Below are positions 60,091-64,000 of a stretch of 64,000 nt of DNA, in pieces. The translations under genes and the position numbers were made by a program. The stretch covers positions 1 through 64,000 of the forward strand of contig NZ_CANLEA010000026.1 in the NCBI RefSeq assembly GCF_947489565.1. Direction: 5' to 3'. Numbering within the stretch: the stretch's first letter is position 1; each line of letters starts with the position of its first letter. Source of the DNA: an uncultured Kordia sp. (GTDB lineage Bacteria > Bacteroidota > Bacteroidia > Flavobacteriales > Flavobacteriaceae). The notes beneath the pieces were generated by a model. That model was given only the letters and a program-made list of their open reading frames with translations, made no database searches and was not told the DNA's origin.

Positions 60091-60470
60091 TTTCAAACAG
60101 CTAAATATCAGTACTTTAAAAATTATTCACATTATTTTCTCAAAAAAAGTGAAAAATACTGGGTAACAAATCTCTTTTTTTGGAACTATAAGTTATGGGG
60201 AGTAACTGTTTTAAATTTAAAAATACGCTAATTGACAACAAATACTTCGTTATGCTTTGGCGTAAATTCAATTTGAATATCACTAGTTTTTACGACTTCT
60301 TCTTTAGAGCAAACATCACTATTCTCTCCTTATTTTCAATTCAAAACACAAAAGATACTTACATAAAAACCGATTGTTATCTTTTTAAAAATATTCTTTC
60401 GCGAAGAATAGACACAAAAGTGAGTGTCTTAAAATGTTCACTAAGGAATTAACTCTTACACATTTAAATT
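60091..60470. other. Intergenic region with two adjacent hairpins before precursor J
   Basis: No supported gene; an open frame at 60195-60452 has no recognisable features. 60393-60409 is an imperfect palindrome (ATTCTTTCGCGAAGAAT) and 60411-60428 pairs GACAC with GTGTC, both 45-80 bases before the ATG of precursor J. TTTTTAAAAA at 60382-60391 lies at a distance (89 bases) similar to that of the shared 17-base element but with other flanks. Confidence 0.45.
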
Positions 60471-60734
60471 ATGAAAAAAAGAAATCTTAAATCATTACGT
60501 CTTAACAAGAATACAGTTTCTAGTCTTAAATCAGAAAATGTTAAAGGTGGAGCAACACAGTCTTGTTTTATTGATGTGGATACAAATTGTGCAAAATCGG
60601 TAGGTTGCAACTTTACTGTTACCTGTCCAACAAATGCATGTCCAACTGACACATGCCCAACAAATACATGTCCTCCTCCAACAGCATTTACATGTATTTT
60701 AAGCATCTCTTGTCCTGCAAACGGAATTTGCTAA
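60471..60734 (+). CDS. GG-leader precursor peptide, Cys/Pro-rich (J)
   Basis: An 87-residue peptide. Leader MKKRNLKSLRLNKNTVSSLK with Gly-Gly at 26-27, then a core of 60 residues with eleven Cys, including near-repeats NACPTDTCPTNTCPPPTAFT. Thr next to Cys (TDTC, TNTC, TVTC) is compatible with many thioether rings, or the repeats could bind metal. The CPTDTC unit is shared with precursor B. The gene lies 380 bases after the CHAT protease gene on the same strand, so the peptide may be matured or released in connection with it; unproven. Confidence 0.78.
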   Translation: MKKRNLKSLRLNKNTVSSLKSENVKGGATQSCFIDVDTNCAKSVGCNFTVTCPTNACPTDTCPTNTCPPPTAFTCILSISCPANGIC

Positions 60735-60754
60735 TACTATTTCAAATTGAATAT

Positions 60755-60790
60755 TAAAAAAATAGGCTGCCCATTGGCAGCCTATTTTAT
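60755..60790. terminator. Terminator after precursor J
   Basis: AAAATAGGCTGCC-CATT-GGCAGCCTATTTT lies between the convergent precursor J gene and a TonB receptor gene and could serve both. Confidence 0.88.
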
Positions 60791-60811
60791 ATACATATAT
60801 TTTATATTTTC

Positions 60812-63655
60812 TTATTGGTTGATCACCCAAGAAATAAAGTATTGCGAACCAATAGTTCCTACTCCAGGTGCACTTACATATTCATGTCCTAAAACATTTG
60901 CCGCTCCTAGTTTGAATGTTGATTTCTTGTAACGGTAGTTAACTTGTACGTCAAATAATGAACGTGCTGTTACCATACCATCTGCAAACGTTGATTCCCA
61001 AAGGAAAGAATCGTTCCATCTCCAGTTTATATTAAATCCGAAGTTATCGAAAAGGTTTCTGTTTCCAAAAGAAGCTTTTACTTTATGCTCTGGCGTATTG
61101 AAATTTGTTTCAAAATCAGGATCGCTCGCTTGGTCAAAATCAAGTTTTGCGTATGTATAGTTGATTCCAAAATCATAATCTCCAAATACTTTCGTGTTTG
61201 CTCCAATTGCAACTCCATAAGAGTTGATATCAGCATTAGAGTTAGAGTATAATTGGAAAGGTGTAAAGTCACCATTAGCTGCCGCAATTAATGCATTTGG
61301 CGTTGGCGCTCCACCTACAGGAGTTAAATCTGTAATATCAGATAAATCTACATTACCATAGTTAGGAACAATTACTGTTCTGTTAGCAATGAAATCTTTG
61401 TATGCGTTGTAATATGCACTTACATCGATAGAAATATTATCATATACAATTCCACGATATCCTACTTCAAATGCAGACACTTGCTCTGGCTTTACAAACT
61501 CAACATTTGCTCTTTGTAACAATGCTGGGTTTGGCGCACCTGCTGCTGCACTGGCTCCAAATGCTTGGAAAGAAGACAATGTGTATGAATTGTTATACGC
61601 ATCGTTTCCTGTTAGAGTTACCGTTCTATCCAATCCAAATGCTTCCAATCCTGCTGGGAAGTTGTTTGTAATTGGTCTTGTTGTATAACGATCTAAGTTA
61701 TCTGGCGCCGATCCTACTAAGATTGCATTACCAACATCTAAACCAATATATTGATCTTGTGTTGTTGGATTACGGAAACCTGTTTGGAAAGAAGCTCTGA
61801 AATTGTGTTTTTTATCCTCATCTGGAGAATATACTAAAGATAATCTTGGAGAAACATTTCCATCAAAGTTCTGTGCTTTATCATAACGAATAGAACCTGT
61901 AAATTTCATTTTATCCTCCATGAATTTTTTCTGTACTTGCACGTACGCTCCATATTCATCATATCTAATTGGTCCATCAATATCAGTAAAGATAGTTCCT
62001 TGAGAATCTAATACGTACTCACGGTATGATCCACCAACTTGAATATCTGCTACATCAATTAAGTGAGAGAAGTTATAGTTTACATCTACGTGGTATAATT
62101 TCGTATTGTCAATAAATCTTGATCCTGTTAATAAGTCACCATCAGCAGTTACTGCATTTAAAGCATTTCTAAATCCTGATGTACCTGGCACTAAACGACC
62201 TGTATCTGCTAAACCTCTAGCAAATGCGTGTGCCACATTAGGATCACCTGGCGTAACACCCGGAATTGCTCCTGTGATTGCTCCTAAGTATCCTGTAGCG
62301 TATTCTGTAAACCATTGTTGATCTGACTTCCATCTTCTGTTGATGTTAATCGCAGTAAAACGCGTATCGTATGAATCTCCGGCTTTTTCAGCAGTTACAT
62401 ATCCACGAATAAAAAAGTTATCATTACGAACCTCTAATTTATGCTGTTGCATGAAGAAGTTTTTAATAGAATATCTGTTTGCTCCTTGATAGATTGTATT
62501 TCCACGACCTATTTTTGAATTCCAAATAACCGTAAAGTCATTTGCCCAAGGCTTATAGTGCAATGCTAAATCAGCTTTTACACTTTCTGCATCATAATCC
62601 ATTAAGTCACGCTCTTCATACCCTGTTCTCGAGATTGCTGCATTACCAAAAGTTCCTGCTGGCGCTCCTGCTAAAGAATCAAAATCTAATGTGGTAGAAA
62701 CTTCATCTCCATAAATATTTAATCCGTTATAATTAGGATCAGATGCTCTAGTTCCAGCAATAGCAGTTCCTGTAGCATTGTAGTTTGTATAATCTGTAGC
62801 AAACCATTCTGTACCATTAAGGAATGAGAAAGAAGCTTTTACGGCTACTTTATCACTAAAAGCATGTGCTGCTCTAAACCCAAAGTCTACAAAATTGTTA
62901 TCACCTGCATTTTCAGATGAAGTCATTCCTGTTTTTGCGTAAAAACTAACTCCTTGTTCTTTGAAAGGATCTTTACTACGCATAAACATAATTCCGTTAA
63001 AAGCATTCGCTCCGTATAATGCAGAAGATGCTCCAGGTAATAATTCTACTGTTGCAACATCTAATTCAGACATTCCTAGTAAATTTCCTAAGGCAAAGTT
63101 TAAGGCTGGCGAAGAATTGTCCATTCCATCTACCAATTGCATGAATCTTGTATTGGCAAATGTTGCGAAACCTCTTGTGTTGACAGATTTAAACGTTAAA
63201 CTGTTTGTATTCACATCAACACCTTTTAAGTTTTCTAAGGCATCATAATAATTTGGCGAAGATGCATTTTTGATGGCTCTAGCATCCATGCGTTCTACCG
63301 TTACTGGTGATTCTCGTATTCTCTCTGGCGTTCTCGAGGCTGAAAGAACGATTTCGTCCAACTCTGTTCCTTCTTTCAGAACAATAGTAACGTCTTCATT
63401 GTTTTTTGTAATTTCTACAGTTGCAGAATCAAATCCGATACTACTCGCTGTAATTTTGAAAGGTGGTTCTTGATTTACTACTAATTTGAATTTTCCATCA
63501 AAATCAGTACTAGTTCCAGTAGAAGATCCTACTACTAAAATGTTAACACCTGGGATTGGCATGTTATTGCCATCAACAACTTTTCCACTGATATTGGTTT
63601 GTGCAAATAGACTCGCACAAACCAACATAGCTAAAATTGATAGATATGCTCTCAT
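60812..63655 (-). CDS. TonB-dependent receptor
   Basis: A 947-residue outer-membrane receptor: signal peptide ending SLFAQ (residue 19), carboxypeptidase-like domain (ISGKVVDGNNMPIPGVNILV, about 22-95), plug domain (about 110-225, PNYYDALENLKGVDVNTNSL, FMQLVDGMDNSSPALNF, VELLPGASSALYGANAFNG) and a large barrel. It has no SusD partner next to it. Members of this form take up vitamins, metal chelates or oligosaccharides; the cargo is unknown. A standalone unit between the peptide and glmS. Confidence 0.92.
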   Translation of the reverse strand: MRAYLSILAMLVCASLFAQTNISGKVVDGNNMPIPGVNILVVGSSTGTSTDFDGKFKLVVNQEPPFKITASSIGFDSATVEITKNNEDVTIVLKEGTELDEIVLSASRTPERIRESPVTVERMDARAIKNASSPNYYDALENLKGVDVNTNSLTFKSVNTRGFATFANTRFMQLVDGMDNSSPALNFALGNLLGMSELDVATVELLPGASSALYGANAFNGIMFMRSKDPFKEQGVSFYAKTGMTSSENAGDNNFVDFGFRAAHAFSDKVAVKASFSFLNGTEWFATDYTNYNATGTAIAGTRASDPNYNGLNIYGDEVSTTLDFDSLAGAPAGTFGNAAISRTGYEERDLMDYDAESVKADLALHYKPWANDFTVIWNSKIGRGNTIYQGANRYSIKNFFMQQHKLEVRNDNFFIRGYVTAEKAGDSYDTRFTAININRRWKSDQQWFTEYATGYLGAITGAIPGVTPGDPNVAHAFARGLADTGRLVPGTSGFRNALNAVTADGDLLTGSRFIDNTKLYHVDVNYNFSHLIDVADIQVGGSYREYVLDSQGTIFTDIDGPIRYDEYGAYVQVQKKFMEDKMKFTGSIRYDKAQNFDGNVSPRLSLVYSPDEDKKHNFRASFQTGFRNPTTQDQYIGLDVGNAILVGSAPDNLDRYTTRPITNNFPAGLEAFGLDRTVTLTGNDAYNNSYTLSSFQAFGASAAAGAPNPALLQRANVEFVKPEQVSAFEVGYRGIVYDNISIDVSAYYNAYKDFIANRTVIVPNYGNVDLSDITDLTPVGGAPTPNALIAAANGDFTPFQLYSNSNADINSYGVAIGANTKVFGDYDFGINYTYAKLDFDQASDPDFETNFNTPEHKVKASFGNRNLFDNFGFNINWRWNDSFLWESTFADGMVTARSLFDVQVNYRYKKSTFKLGAANVLGHEYVSAPGVGTIGSQYFISWVINQ

Positions 63656-63735
63656 AAGTCTTTTTGGTTTAGTTATTATGAGAACAATATACGCTTTTTT
63701 AGGATATCCTTAAAAAAAGCGTTAATATTTTAAAG

Positions 63736-64000
63736 TTATTCTACCGTTACAGATTTTGCCAAGTTTCTTGGCTGATCTACATTGCAATCGCGCATTACTG
63801 CTATATAATACGACAATAATTGTAATGGAATCGTTGTTAATAAGGGAGTTAGCAACTCTAGTGTTTCAGGAATTTCAATCACATAATCAGCAATTTTCTT
63901 GATGCTTTTATCACCTTGCATTACGACTGCAATAATTTTTCCTTTTCTAGATTTTATCTCTTGAATATTACTTACTACTTTTTCGTAGTGTCCTTTACGA
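63736..64000 (-). CDS. glmS: Glutamine--fructose-6-phosphate aminotransferase, C-terminal end (partial)
   Basis: The last 87 codons are in the window; the gene continues beyond base 64000. The visible part belongs to the second SIS domain: GKIIAVVMQGDKSIKKIADY, IPETLELLTPLLTTIPLQLL and the highly conserved end DCNVDQPRNLAKSVTVE, in which the lysine and the final residues help form the fructose-6-phosphate site. It makes glucosamine-6-phosphate for peptidoglycan and lipopolysaccharide. Start and promoter lie outside. Confidence 0.95.
   Translation of the reverse strand, partial: RKGHYEKVVSNIQEIKSRKGKIIAVVMQGDKSIKKIADYVIEIPETLELLTPLLTTIPLQLLSYYIAVMRDCNVDQPRNLAKSVTVE

Noticed and set aside
60195-60452. 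85-codon frame between the CHAT gene and precursor J
   Set aside because: No signal peptide, GG leader or recognisable motif; starts from a poor context and covers hairpins that look regulatory.

Overview
The window is chromosomal DNA of a marine-type member of the Bacteroidota, family Flavobacteriaceae. Evidence is the low GC content, the gldD/gldE gliding genes next to ssb and mutY, several SusC/TonB-type receptors with an N-terminal carboxypeptidase-like domain, the Bacteroidota promoter pattern (TTTG / TAnnTTTG), an ATP synthase beta/epsilon pair standing alone, and the lack of Shine-Dalgarno sequences. The many short MKK...GG peptides resemble those known from Kordia and relatives; the genus is inference. 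No phage, transposase, CRISPR array or tRNA was found.

Layout. 1-0.9 kb: two tandem small membrane ORFs that both carry an in-frame TGA at the same codon. 0.9-9.3 kb: housekeeping genes (aat, short-chain fatty acid transporter, an SSB-tailed DUF3127 protein, flavin reductase, histidine kinase, HIT protein, greA with an apparent leader attenuator). 9.3-13.4 kb: two pairs of GG-leader peptides flanking a TonB receptor controlled by a TPP riboswitch. 13.5-18.0 kb: DUF4301, NadR-like kinase, PnuC-type transporter and thiamine-binding protein, which with the riboswitch-linked receptor look like a vitamin (probably thiamine) salvage locus; then GGGP synthase and a phosphopantetheinyl transferase. 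18.1-27.7 kb: ahcY, a TPR/AraC-type regulator, two more pairs of GG-leader peptides, and a divergent LytTR two-component system facing a TonB receptor. 27.8-37.3 kb: a possible caspase-fold protein, M3 peptidase, another GG peptide, rplU-rpmA, an M16 peptidase pair, EamA exporter. 37.4-39.8 kb: a metal (probably copper) handling group. 40-45.9 kb: gldD-gldE-ssb-mutY, HU, a tiny basic ribosomal-type protein and RNase G. 46-50.6 kb: biotin genes bioF-DUF2007-bioD-bioA. 50.6-53.2 kb: three tandem paralogous secreted proteins of unknown function. 53.3-55.2 kb: atpC-atpD. 55.6-60.7 kb: ECF sigma factor, membrane-anchored anti-sigma-like protein, TPR-CHAT protease and a Cys-rich GG peptide. 60.8-64 kb: a TonB receptor and the 3' end of glmS.

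The most striking theme is ten short precursor peptides with a common leader (KxxISxL...GG) and Cys-bearing cores, scattered as pairs or singles with no LanB/LanC, radical SAM or C39 exporter gene in the window. Four of them, in two distant pairs, carry the same 17-bp element (CTATTTTATAAAATGAA) 86-90 bp before the ATG, and a fifth has its palindromic core at the same distance, suggesting one regulon. Other leads: the conserved TGA in twin ORFs, the sigma/CHAT/peptide locus, a LytTR operator cluster, a greA attenuator and structured leader before RNase G.
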